Origin: Liopterus haemorrhoidalis
Lineage: Eukaryota; Arthropoda; Insecta; Coleoptera; Dytiscidae
DNA: 64,000 bases
Reading direction: 5' to 3'
Assembly (NCBI GenBank): GCA_963971575.1
Contig: OZ020611.1
Coordinates: 239,158,654 to 239,222,653, forward strand
A model generated the notes under the pieces. That model ran no database searches. It was given only the letters and a program-made list of their open reading frames with translations, and was not told the DNA's origin. Positions 44,278 through 54,865 of this stretch are shown here, piece by piece; position 1 is the first letter of the stretch; every line of letters begins with the position of its first letter. Position numbers and translations under genes: made by a program.

Positions 44278-45058
44278 CAGTAATACCTCGCTTAACGTTA
44301 CCTCCGTTAACAATACCTCGCTATAACGTCATTTCTGGGCGACAGTAGGAATCAATTTAGAAGAAGAATCGGAACTTGCTAATGAAATCCAGAATGAACT
44401 TGTTGAAATGGCACACCAATTACATTTCAATGAAGTTGACGCTGATGATATTCAACAATTCCTATAGGATGACAACGACAATCCGCTAACAAATGAAGAA
44501 TTGCAAGAACTGACAGAAGAAAATTTGGTAAGAGAAGATGCCAATTCTGACATTGATATGGAAGAGCCGCCGGTTAAAGTTTTAACAACAAAAATATTGT
44601 CCGATTGCCTGAGTCAAGTGTCTCATTCGGTAGATATTTTGGCCGAAAATGATCCAGATTTGTCACGAAGTTGTGCTGTAAAAAGAAATGTATTAAATTC
44701 TTTAACATGTTACAGTGAGCTATTACGAGAAAAGAAGAGACAAGCAACGCAATCGACACTTGATTACTTCTAGTCAAAAAATTAAAATGTCACAACTTGT
44801 CAGTTTATTTACGTATAACCGCTAATTTTCTAATACATACATGCATACTAATTTTATACTTTAAATTTTGTCAAGAAAAGCTGTTTTCAGTTGTTCCTAT
44901 CTATTAATTAAAAAATTAAAAATTAAATAATGTATTTTTTTTTCAATTTAGTAACCTATCCCTATTCTTCGCGTGTTATTTCTTCCTCCGTTAACGTTGA
45001 TTCGGTTAACGTAGTGTTCTTGAGGAACGCATCCCTAACGTTAAACGAGGTATTACTG
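44278..45058 (+). mobile_element. pogo/Tigger element, internally deleted
   Basis: 781 bp. TIRs CAGTAATACCTCGCTTAACG and, inverted, CAGTAATACCTCGTTTAACG, extending through CGTTA. TA at 44276-44277 and 45059-45060. Carries the C-terminal part of a transposase only. Confidence 0.92.
44341..44773 (+). pseudogene. C-terminal part of a pogo-type transposase
   Basis: One frame runs VGINLEEESELANEIQNELV, ...DADDIQQFL, an in-frame TAG (44466-44468), then DDNDNPLTNEELQELTEENL. It continues PPVKVLTTKILSDCLS...DILAENDPDLSRSCAVKRNV, NSLTCYSELLREKKRQATQS and TLDYF before stop. The acidic stretch, the L......L......DP...R...V.R.V...L.CY.E...EKK..T.Q..LD.F ending is the usual C-terminal region of Tigger/jerky transposases. 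The DNA-binding CENPB and DDE domains are missing. The nonsense codon and deletion show it is dead. Confidence 0.85.
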
Positions 45059-45901
45059 TATTACTATTGTTATTATTTTCTTGAAAATTTCTCTATACAT
45101 ATGTATTTTTAATTAATATGCAATTACGTGCCGTTTTCATAATCATTTTTAAAGCCCCGTTATCCATTTGTTCTAATGTTATTTAAATTAATATTTTAGC
45201 ACTTTAATGTTGACTATAATTTTAACATGTTTTTATCCTGTACAATATTTTCAGCATTAAAAAAAGATATATATTCTAATAATTATTTTTCTCTAGATTT
45301 TTCGAGAAATCTCGAATAAATAAGTCTAATTTTTCTTCAGATACACTAATCAGAAATCAGATACACTAATTGCGAATATGGTCTAGCCTGAATTCTGCTT
45401 TTCTTTGTATTTTTCATTAATTTTTTAGTACCCAAAATTCGCTACTTATGAGAAAATAGTGATTGATTTATAAAAATAAATTTTTGTCTTTATTAATTTT
45501 ATTAATTATGAATTAATCTTTAAAAATAATTGTAGAATTAAGTATATTTTTTCTTCTTTTTTATTCAATTAATTTAATTTATTTATTTTTGTTGGGGTTT
45601 GTCATTTTTTTGTAAGGGGTACTAAGTGTCTCCTAAAAAAAGGTTAAAAAGCACTGTATTAATAAGATGGAGGAGTTCATATGGATTTGTTTTGACAAAT
45701 ACTTATTTTATCCTTTTATTAGACAACACAATAATTACTAATTTTGGATTAAAAATTTCCTTCCGCTTTATTTATTTTCTAAAATTTATCAATTATTGAT
45801 TTAAAAATTAATCATTAAACAGTTGCTCTGATAAATATAAATATTTGTTTTACAAATTTTCCACCTGTTATGGCAATAAATTTAAAGACAATTTATGGCA
45901 G

Positions 45902-45935
<34 letters not shown>

Positions 45936-46249
45936 TTGTTAGTTCCTTGTGGAAAATATGAGTATGAAACTGTAGCAGTGAAAAAATCTTTAACTTTTCC
46001 GGGCATTTCCCCAAAAATTAATCCGGAAATAACAATCTATTCAGAATTATATCAATACTGCAAGAATATTTGGGAATCCTTAGATATTGATATAGAATTC
46101 CAATACATTTTTTTAATATCCGCTAAAAGAAAATATGTTTTCAATATAATAGAAAGCATACTTTGGTGAAATATTATATAGGTTCAATATCGCTTGTTCG
46201 AAATTCCGAAAACCGAGAAGCCACGAATTTAGAAACTTTCTACTCGGTT
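45059..46249. other. AT-rich stretch without a supported gene
   Basis: A 99-codon frame at 45870-46169 starts over a (TTA)n microsatellite (45909-45935) and has no motif I recognise. TCGAGA-type words at 45297-45318 match those at 43860-44010. Confidence 0.4.
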
Positions 46250-46370
46250 AATTAATAAGCTGCGACTGATTTCACAGTAACAAATGTCAAATTTTACGAA
46301 TATAGTAATGACACATTTCAATATTGCCATCTAGTGGTCGTTTGTAAAAATATACAAAGTAACCCTCGTA
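46250..46370 (-). repeat. Solo mariner terminal fragment
   Basis: GACTGATTTCACAGTAACAA through ATTGCCATCTAGTGGTCGTT to AGTAACCCT matches the right end of the mariner at 13135-15494, here without the hAT insertion. It supplies the empty site for that hAT. Confidence 0.8.
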
Positions 46371-47009
46371 CTCCGTCACACAAATCCAAATTCGTTGATT
46401 AGATGTGCACGCAAATAACAAGCCCTTATTTCTATTTTGGGTTTAGAAATCCGTTCATCGGAACATATCTGTGAAAAATATCAATTAACCCACCCCAACA
46501 GATAACTGTAACAAACAAGTCATTGTGCCGGCACACACGGCATGCAGGCGAATCACAAACAGGGTTGCAGAAATTTGCAAAGTTATTGTCTGCTTTGCAG
46601 ATTGCAACGCTTGAATGGGACCTCTTTCAGAACATCTAACGGATAATGCTAATCTAAAAATGAGTATACGAACAGTTGGTAAAGTATTTTGTCGTGATTG
46701 GACGAAACTGAAGCACATATGCTCCATGCAAAATTTGTTTTGAATATATTTTCAATATCATAATATCTATGATTTAAAAGATTTGCTTATGTAAAAATAA
46801 TAATAGGTTCCTAACGTCTAGGTGGTGATAGAGCAGATGAATGTCTGGTTTTACCTTTATCCTGGATCTGCATATGTTATAATTAGTGGTGTGCCGGATA
46901 TCCGCATCCGAACTCTCGGATAATTTGTAAAAAATAAAAATCCGTATCCGGATCCATATCTGTTTCTGCAAGACGGATCTTAAACGGATCTCATTTGAAT
47001 TAGTTATAA
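46371..47009. other. Stretch with one hAT-like terminal patch
   Basis: TAGTGGTGTGCCGGATATCC at 46887 with CCGTATCCGGATCC words resembles a hAT end with subterminal ATCCG motifs. The partner end is not found. Confidence 0.4.
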
Positions 47010-47996
47010 CAGCGGTTTCCAAAGTGGGGGGCGCGACCCCCTGGGGGGTCGTACAAGATCATCAGGGGGTCGCGGGTTGCATTATTTTCCACATTAGCTG
47101 TTATTAAAACAAAATATCGCGCACGGTTAATAGTGGAAGACGAAATAAAGTCAGTCTTATTTCATATAAACCGCGATTTAACGAATTATATGCGAAGAAA
47201 CAAGCCCATACGTCATATATGGCCATATATGGCACATTCCGATTTTTATTTTTTATTTTACTTTTAAAACAGAATCAGAACGTTACTTCATGAATGTTCA
47301 TATGTGCCACATACACAGCAATGGATCCTGCAGTATCTCAAGTAATGGGCTGCAATAGATTTGAGGATATCAAGCGGAATTTGCACTTCAACGATAACTC
47401 TGAATAAATTGAGAAAGGAGAGCTAGAAGATACGACCTTTTCTTTCAAAAATTTGAGGGCGACTGCTTTTAATCCCTAATGAAGAATACCTAGCAATTGA
47501 CGAGCAAATAATACGGAATCATTTTCTTTTGTAATATAATGTAGAATCATAATGTTCCATGTATGGTACAAACCCTAAATTATTATTTTAATTATCATTT
47601 TTTCATAAAAATAATAATTAATATTTTAAATATATTTTTTAAATAAATTTTTCTATCAATAAGAACCAATTCCTAATGCCCATAAATTATTTCAGCCAAA
47701 AATAAAAATTCATGCAGTAAAGGGTTAAAATTGATTTTTATTACAGTTTTAATTTGTATTACATATTTAATATTAATGTAATTTATTTTTATATGATTTT
47801 CGTAATTTATGTTGTGAAAATAAATAGTTAGGAATTAGAGAAACTATTTACATTACATATTTTTGCTACTTTAGTGATTATTATTTTAATAAAGGAATTA
47901 TTTACAAATTGTTTATAAATTTCCTAAATGGGGGGGGGGCAGTGATGGGATTTTTTTCTAAGAGGGTCGTTACTGAACAAAGTTTGGACACCGCTG
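47010..47996. mobile_element. hAT-bounded element with piggyBac remains inside
   Basis: Ends CAGCGGTTTCCAAAGTGGGG and, inverted, CAGCGGTGTCCAAACTTTG. The perfect 8-bp TSD AGTTATAA is at 47002-47009 and 47997-48004. The inside contains piggyBac transposase text (47290-47525) and a piggyBac-type end TTAACCCTTTACTGCATG, inverted, at about 47709-47726. Confidence 0.85.
47170..47525 (+). pseudogene. piggyBac transposase fragment
   Basis: About 47323-47405 reads MDPAVSQVMGCNRFEDIKRN then LHFNDNSE and stop. A second frame near 47467-47520 reads LIPNEEYLAIDEQII. RFE.I...LHF.DN followed some 40 residues later by (L).IDE(Q/M) are consecutive landmarks of the DDE_Tnp_1_7 (piggyBac) domain. The segment between is short and frameshifted. 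Only this core piece is left. Confidence 0.8.
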
Positions 47997-48116
47997 AGTT
48001 ATAATATAAGCTTACTTCTAAAAATGCTCAAGGAGGAGTAAATTTTACTCTGACGTTCAAATTCATATTTAATCGAGCATCACATTTCTTACCGATGGTT
48101 TTGGAACAGTCTAGTA

Positions 48117-48401
48117 CAGTGTTTCTCAACAGGTGGTCCGCGGAGCACTGGTGGTTCGTAGCAAAATTTTAGTAGTCCGCGAAAGGCTTAAAAATTACTA
48201 TTTTTGAGATTTTTTGTTCATTTTTTTATGATCTTTTATTCATCTTCTGTGTATTTTGTTCATTTTTCAGTCATTTTATTACTAATATATATGTAGAGTT
48301 TACATGCACAATTTGTTTAATAGTACATATTATTACGGGTCGGCGGTAGAAAATTAAATATTTTAGTGGTCCGCGATACGTTTTTAGTTGAGAAACACCT
48401 G
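48117..48401. mobile_element. hAT MITE with CAGTGTTTCTCAA ends, second copy
   Basis: CAGTGTTTCTCAACAGGTGG at left and, inverted, CAGGTGTTTCTCAACTAAAA at right, with GGTCCGCGG motifs as in 3241-3552. Flanking 8-mers differ, so the target duplication has decayed. Confidence 0.7.
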
Positions 48402-48435
48402 TCATACCTGTCACATCTGAATACCGTGTCAGAAA

Positions 48436-49478
48436 CCGGGTGACCAGATTTCAGTTGAGGTAAACCCTGAGATTGAAAAAAAAGTCCGCACCTTCAAAAT
48501 CCAAGTGATGAGCAAAGAAAAAAGGTATTCACTTCTAAAATCCAAGTGATGAGCAAAAAAAAGGTCTTTACTTCCAAAAAGTGATGAGCAAAACAAAAAA
48601 GGTCTTCAATTCCAAAATCCAAGTGATGAGCAAAGAAAAAAGGTCTTCACTTCCAAAATCCATGTGATGAGCAAAAAAAAAGGTCTTCACTTCCAAAAAG
48701 TGATGAGCAAAAAAAGGTCTTCACTTCCAAAATCCAAGTGATGAGCAAAAAACAGGTCTTTACTTCCAAAAAGTGATGAGTAAAACAAAAAACAAAAAAG
48801 GTCTTCACTTCCAAAATCCAAGTGATGACCAAAAAACAGGTCTTTACTTCCAAAAAGTGATGAGCAAAACAAAAAAGGTCTTCACTTCCAAAATCCAAGT
48901 GATGAGCAAAGAAAAAAGGTCTTCATTTCCAAAATCCATGTGATGAGCAAAAAAAAGGTCTTCACTTCCAAAAAGTGATTAGCAAAAAAGGTCTTCACTT
49001 CCAAAATCCAAGTCATGAGCAAAAAACAGGTCTTTACTTCCAAAAAGTGATGAGCAAAACAAAAAACGTCTTCACTTCCAAAATCCAAGTGATGAGCAAA
49101 AAAAAAGGTCTTCACTTCTAAAAAGTGATGAGCAAAAAAAAAAGATCTTCACTTCCAAAATGCAAGTGATGAGCAAAAAAAAGGTCTTTACTTCCAAAAA
49201 GTGATGAGCAAAAAAAAAGTTCTTCACTTCCAAATTGCGAGTGATGAGCAAAAAAAAGGTCTTCACTTCCAAAATCCAAGTGATGAGCAAAAAAAAAGGG
49301 TCTTTACTTCCAAAAAGTGATGAGCAAAAAAAAAGGTCTTCATTTCCAAAATCTAAGTAATGAGCAAAAAAAAGGTCCTCAGTTCCAAAATCCAAGTGAT
49401 GAGCGAAAAAAAAAATCCTCACCTCCAAAGTACAAAACCGGAGATTTTATAACAAAACCCGGAGACCTTATCACCCTG
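48436..49478 (-). mobile_element. hAT MITE whose inside is a minisatellite
   Basis: Ends CCGGGTGACCAGATTT and, inverted, CAGGGTGATAAGGTCTCC. The 8-bp TSD GTCAGAAA is at 48428-48435 and 49479-49486. Apart from about 45 bp at each end, the element is a tandem array. Confidence 0.85.
48480..49430 (-). repeat. Minisatellite of ~34/38-bp units (AAGTGATGAGC...GGTCTTCACTTCCAAAA)
   Basis: About 26 units. Long units carry AAAATCCAAGTGATGAGC; short ones carry AAAAAGTGATGAGC; both are joined by A-runs and GGTCTTCACTTCC. Long and short alternate for much of the array. The 60-118-codon frames on the minus strand (ITWILEVKTFF-type text) are repeat products, not genes. Confidence 0.95.
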
Positions 49479-49556
49479 GTCAGAAAGCTGATGGGCTACC
49501 GGCAAGTCGTTTTTAGATACACCAAATTTTCATGGAAACAGTAGCCATTACTTCTA

Positions 49557-50071
49557 ATGGTTGGTTTATATACGGAACAAGAATACGGAATAGGCAATAA
49601 GAATAGTACACAAGATGTTAAAACATGGCTGCGCCGTATATCGATTTATGTAGGAATGAAATTTAACTTAAACACAAGAATAGTTGGTAACATTTAACAT
49701 TTTATTCCTATTCCAAGAATAAGAGACGATAAGCATGCGCACAATGGTCAAAATGTCGGCCGTAATAAAATTTGTTCAACAGATGTTTTCCAGCTGTGAT
49801 CAGAAGGTTGGAAACAACATTATAATGTGTGAAACACAAGCAAATAAATTTACAAAATCTTCTAAATCCATTTTACTGAAAAAGAATTTTTTTTAAGGTT
49901 ATATTAAACACAACAACCTGTCAAACGACAACCGTTAAACACAGGCCAACGCAAGTACGCAGGCGCAGCGATGAAATGTTTTGTCCGATATAAACGGTTT
50001 CATATTTTTTATTCTTGTGTACTATTATTATTTCCCATTCCATATTCTTGTTCCGTATATAAACCAACCAT
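49557..50071. mobile_element. TIR MITE (ATGGTTGGTTTATATACGG ends)
   Basis: ATGGTTGGTTTATATACGGA then ACAAGAATA at left; the same inverted at right ends at 50071. About 29 paired bases. No TSD is obvious and the superfamily is unassigned. Confidence 0.8.
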
Positions 50072-50254
50072 CACTGTCAACCTCAAAATTCTGTCAAAAT
50101 GGCAGATAAATTATCACATGATTGGTTTTCAGTTGCAACTTATTTTTAAATTTAATACTTGCGGGAATGTTACCTTTAGTTTGTAAATATTAATGCTTCT
50201 TAAAATGTTCTAATGTAAATCTTCCTTTTGCATTTAATCCTTGGAATTAAAAAA

Positions 50255-51306
50255 TTGATGTGAAGTGTGAATTTTCACACATTTCAGGGTTTTACAGGTA
50301 TTTAGTAAGTGAATGATGATTATTTGGGATGCCAAAACAAATTTTATGTCAAAATATTTTTTTATGAATTTTAATTCGAATGCCTATTACCATTATTTAA
50401 GTTTTTAAAGAAGTGCAGTATTTTTTTTATATATCAAGGTTCATTATGATTTTGAAAATTGCGCATATGGCTTCCATTGGTTGTTTTTAGTCATAGCTCC
50501 TCCCCTTTGATTTCGTGTACATTCAAATATATAATTAAATTATAATTTCAACAATTTCCACTGGTTATTAAATTTACGCTATTAAAAATTAAATGCAACA
50601 ATTGCCAAAATATAATTAAAATTTTGAAAAAATAATTTAAACAATATAAAAATGCAAAAAAAAAATTAAAAATAATATTGTCTCCTCACGTAGGACTCGA
50701 ACTCATATTCTTGGACAGAACGCTAATATCTTAGCCACTGCACCAAGAAACACGTTACTGTTTAGCGTATTATATAACTATAAGTTGTCAACAGTATTAG
50801 CAAAAAAACACAAAAAATGCTTTTTTTTTTCCAAAAACATAATCTGATCAAAAATTCCGGTTGAACTATTCCGGTTCACACCAATGTACATTACTTAGAA
50901 TTTTTTCAGATTTTTAGTTTAAACCATCTGGGCTACAGGGTGTGGGACAAAATTTTTTTTGCACAATATTTGCAAAAATCGCTTCAAAATAATCTATTTT
51001 GCAAAAATAAAAATTTGATCGTTAATCCACGTACCAAAGGCTTTCATTTGATACCCTACTCAGAATTTAAAAAAAATATTTTTTTTTTTCGATGAGCACA
51101 TATTTGTTTGTATTTTTAGGGGGATATGTTTTTTAGATGTTTTAGTATTTTTCCTATGTGCGGGTCAAAGAGTTGTATAAGCATGCCAAATTTCAACTCT
51201 CTAGGTTTAGCCGTTTGGCTACAATTTTTACCGAACAGACAGACAGACAGACAGACAGACGACAAAATGACGGTATAAGGGTTTTTTGGTCATACCTACA
51301 AAACCC
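50255..51306 (-). repeat. Family A element, copy 10, complete
   Basis: TTGATGTGAAGTGTGAATTT with hairpin, CAGGGTTTTACAGGTATT, core, (ACAG)n at 51236-51260, and closing ATACCTACAAAACCC. TAAAAA at both junctions. tRNA-like module at 50692-50757. Confidence 0.85.
50692..50757 (-). other. tRNA-like module in family A copy 10
   Basis: On the minus strand TTGGTGCAGTGGCTAAGATA (A-box-like) then ATGAGTTCGAGTCCTACGTG (B-box match). Distinct from the other copies. Confidence 0.55.
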
Positions 51307-52310
51307 TAAAAACAGACTAGAGTGTGAAAAAAATATAATAATTATTGTGTGAATATGATGATTTGAACCTAAAAACTGATTAAGTTCCCCTCGTTTTACG
51401 GTGAATAAAAATATTTATTGTTTTGTATTTATCACAGGAATTATTTAGAGTTAAATTTGTAAAATAAATATTTGGGCACCTGTTTACAGAGTTCATAAAA
51501 CGATGTTTTACAGTATTAAAATTTAACTCTTTCTCCTTGAAATTTTAATTTATAAAAATAACAAAATATATTCCACAAGTAATTTGAAAAATAAATTAAT
51601 TAATATTGTAACGAGCTTTTCCCAGCCGAACAATTCCCAGAGTAAACATTAATCCATTTTAATAATAATTTATTAAATTCTTTTCCATTTCTCTTCACAT
51701 ATAATTCCGAGTTATTTCAAATTAAAAAGCCAACATTAATTACAGAGAGTATAAGCCACAGTTCTCTGAAACGACAAAATAAAAATAAAAGGATCTTTAT
51801 TGTTTTTCTCTTGGAGGAATGTTTTCACCGCGTGAAAAACATGTTATTGAAAAGCGGCTGAGGAAAATTTATGATCCTCTTAAAGGGGATTTTCCAGAAG
51901 GACGACAGGAAGGGGGAGGGGTGAATTGATTTTGCAATCTTGTGCCAGTTAAGCAGTTTAATAATCTTGTTTTTAATCTGAGTAATGAGGAGAGAACGAG
52001 TTTTGTACATGGCAGGTTATGACTTGCAGATTTAAAGGTAGGTTAGTTGAACAATATGGGTTTGTAGTCGAATAACAGGAGTCTAATTGATCATCTACAG
52101 GTTTTAACTTGTCATCGCTAGCATAATACGAATGATATTGTGCTGTTTTGTTAATAAAGTTGATGCATTCGCGGGCATTCTACATTAAATTCTAAATTGA
52201 AGAAATGAGTCATGTCTCAAAAGGTAGTATTTACCAATAGGCGCATGAGGCGATAGCTGCGGCCATCTATCGCCTCATGCGACAGATCTGGACAGGGGGC
52301 CCCGTGTGAA
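51307..52310. other. Stretch without a supported gene, with one strong hairpin
   Basis: No repeat family or coding signature recognised between 51320 and 52200. A perfect 15-bp-stem hairpin is at 52242-52281 (CGCATGAGGCGATAG ... CTATCGCCTCATGCG, 10-nt loop). Confidence 0.5.
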
Positions 52311-53091
52311 CAAGGCCGGATTATGACATAGACAAATGAGACAAATGTCTAAGGCCCGGTTTTTTGAGGGGCCCGGTCAAACCGTCCACTTTGAAAAAAA
52401 AAAAAAACAAAAAAAAATTAAAGTTTCCTTTTATTTTACAAAATGCGTAAAATAATAAACATTTTACAGTAAAAAAATTATGTACTACTAGATGGTTTTG
52501 TAGAGCTGATGCAGTTAAGGCAATTCGCTCTGGGTTCAACCAAATAAAAAATGTTCTACTTGATATATCTCTAGATGAATTTCAGAAATGTTCTGTAAAA
52601 GTGGAATCACGAGAAATAGCAAACAAAATTAATAATTTACAATTCATTTCAGTTATTTGGGATAAAATTATTTCCAAAATAAATGCAAGCAGTAAATCTT
52701 TACAAGATCCTACTATGCCAATCTCGTTTGCAATAAATATTTTTGACAATTTATTTAATTACGTTAATAGTTTCAGAAGTTTATTTCCCAAAATAGAAGC
52801 GGGGTTTAATGCGTCAGAAATAAAAACTTATTCCGATTCAAAAAAAAGGTCCCGAAAAAGGAAAGGATTTTTTGATGAAGTTCATCATGATGAGGAAGAC
52901 GTAAGTTTTTGTAGTCAGGGTCAAGAAGCCTTTAAACGAAATTGTTTTTATGTGATTTTAACAAAATATCTTTTGAACTAAAACTATGCAGCAAAAGTTA
53001 CAAAGACATTGACGAGATTTTTAAAATATTTCATACAGACTTAGATGACGACGTATCAATTACCTCTGAACATACCGCAAGGCTAAAAAAA

Positions 53092-54150
53092 TTGATGTGA
53101 AGTGTGAATTTTCACACATTTCAGGGTTTTGCAGGTATTTAATAACTGAATGATGATTATTTGGGATGCCAAAACAAATTTTATGTCAAAATATTTTTTT
53201 ATGAATTTTAATTCGAATGCCTAATACCATTATTTGAGTTTCTAAATATGTGCAGTATTTTTTTTACATAGCAAGGTTCATTAAGATTTTGAAAATTGCG
53301 CCTATGGCTTCTGTTGGTTGCTTAAATCGTTAGCCCCGCCCTCCGATTTCGTATACATCAAACAGAATTAAATTATAATTTCAACACTTCCCACTGGTTA
53401 TTAAATTTACGCTTTTAAAAATTAAATGCAACATTTTACCAAAATATAACTAGAATTTTGACAAAATAATTTAAACAAAAGAAAACTGCAAAAAAACAAC
53501 AAACAAAAATAAAATTGACAGGATTCGAACTCTAGTTTGCAAGTTACCTGTTTACAAATTAGAAAACCAATGACTAAACGCACATAGCTATGAGTGCTGA
53601 CGTATTAACTTGGTTACATAGCGAATTAAATATTTAACATATTTTGGTTAAAAACACAAAAAAATGCATTATTTTCCGAAAACATAATCTGATCAAAAAT
53701 TCCTGTTGTACTATTCCGGTTCACACCAATATACATTAATTAGAATTTTTTCAGATTTTTAGTTTAAACCATCTGGGCTACAGGGTGTGGGACAAAAATT
53801 TTTTTGCACAATTTTGACAAAAATCGTGTCAAAATAATTTATTTTGCAAAAATAAAATTTTGATCGTTAATCCACGTACTAAGGGCTTTCATTTGATTCC
53901 CTACTCAGAATTTTAAAAAAATATTTTTTTTTTCGTTTAGCACATATTTGTTTATATTTTTATGGGTATATGTTTTTTAGATGTTTCAGTATTTTTCCTA
54001 TGTGCGGGTCAAAAAGTTGTACAAGCATGCCAAATTTCAACTCTCTAGGTTTAGCCGTTTGGCTACAATGTTTACCGAACAGACAGATAGACAGACAGAC
54101 AGACGACAAAATGACGGTATAAGGGTTTTTTGGTCATACCTACAAAACCC
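53092..54150 (-). repeat. Family A element, copy 11, inserted in a hAT transposase
   Basis: TTGATGTGAAG start, hairpin, CAGGGTTTTGCAGGTATT, core, (ACAG)n at 54079-54100, closing CTACAAAACCC. TAAAAAA on both sides. Because the host reading frame resumes directly (ARLK / KWYNED), the element's limits are fixed to within the A-tract. tRNA-like module at about 53519-53600. Confidence 0.88.
53519..53600 (-). other. tRNA-like module in family A copy 11
   Basis: B-box AGAGTTCGAATCCTG on the minus strand, preceded by GCGTTTAGTCATTGGTTTTC. A ~15-bp extra segment relative to copy 7, its closest relative. Confidence 0.5.
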
Positions 54151-54865
54151 TAAAAAATGGTACAATGAAGACATTGATACTGACGAATTTGACGAGGAAC
54201 TGTTGCAATTTATGTTAATTTGTTAAAGCCAAAATTTAAAGTTGCCATCTGATATGCTACAATTTATAAAGACCACAAAAATTGTATCCACATTTCCGAA
54301 TATAGAAATCTTATTGCGCAAATATTTAACTTTGGCTGTATCAAATGCATCTGGTGAAAGGTCGTTTTCACGATAAAAACGTGTAAAAAATTATTTTCGA
54401 AACTCATCGAGTCAATCAAAATTAACTTCTTTAGCTATATATCGAACAAAATGCTTTGGACAATTACAATTATGATGAAATAATTGATAATTTTACAGAA
54501 TTAAAACCGAGAAAAAAGGAAAATAAATTGTCGTTTTTCCCTATTGATTCTATTGGAATAAAAACTAAAATTTATTTATTTTGTTTTGTATTGAAAATTC
54601 TTTTTTTAATAAAAAAATTACATATGCATTAGTTTTTTAACTACCCCAGAAACATTATTTATTTATTTATTTATTTAATTTAATTTGTTTTCTAGTTTTT
54701 TGGAGAGTATTTTTTTTTGTCTATTTCTTGTGGGGGCCTGTGAGGGAAAAAATGTCTAGGACCCCAAAATAGGTTAATCCAGCCCTGCGTGTGAGGCTAT
54801 TTCCTTTGTTTTATTCACATCCACATTTATTATAACTAGTGAACCAACAAATTAAATGTTTTTAA

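Larger units (their letters stand above)
52475..54540 (+). pseudogene. hAT transposase fossil (ZMYM1-like), interrupted
   Basis: From about 52485: CTTRWFCRADAVKAIRSGFN (the TRW.....A motif), QIKNVLLDISLDEF, EIANKINNLQFISVIWDKII, SKSLQDPTMPISFAINIFDN, SRKRKGFFDE, EAFKRNCFYVILTKYL. A +1 shift then gives FELKLCSKSYKDIDEIFKIF, HTDLDDDVSITSEHTARLK. The frame resumes after the inserted family A copy at 54151 with KWYNEDIDTDEFDEELLQFM, then TTKIVSTFPNIEILLRKYLT, LAVSNASGERSFSR and KNYFRN...LTSLAIY. The last block is the hAT C-terminal dimerisation motif (FPN...(L)R.YLTL.V..ASGERSFS...IKN.LRS.....RL..LA). The N-terminal zinc finger is missing. Several stops and shifts show it is dead. Confidence 0.9.
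52311..54787 (+). mobile_element. hAT element (ZMYM1-like transposase), split by family A copy 11
   Basis: Ends CAAGGCCGGATTATGACA and, inverted, CAGGGCTGGATTAACCTA. 8-bp TSD CGTGTGAA at 52303-52310 and CGTGTGAG at 54788-54795 (one mismatch). The transposase relic is on the plus strand, with a 1059-bp Helentron-like insert at 53092-54150. Confidence 0.85.

Noticed and set aside
45870..46169. 99-codon frame starting MAINLKTIYGSLF
   Set aside because: Signal-peptide-like start is caused by a (TTA)n microsatellite giving Ile runs; the rest shows no known domain or splice context.
48647..49428. Minus-strand frames of 61-118 codons with repeated ITWILEVKTFF-type text
   Set aside because: They follow the minisatellite period exactly and occur in several frames at once; no start context, no splice sites.
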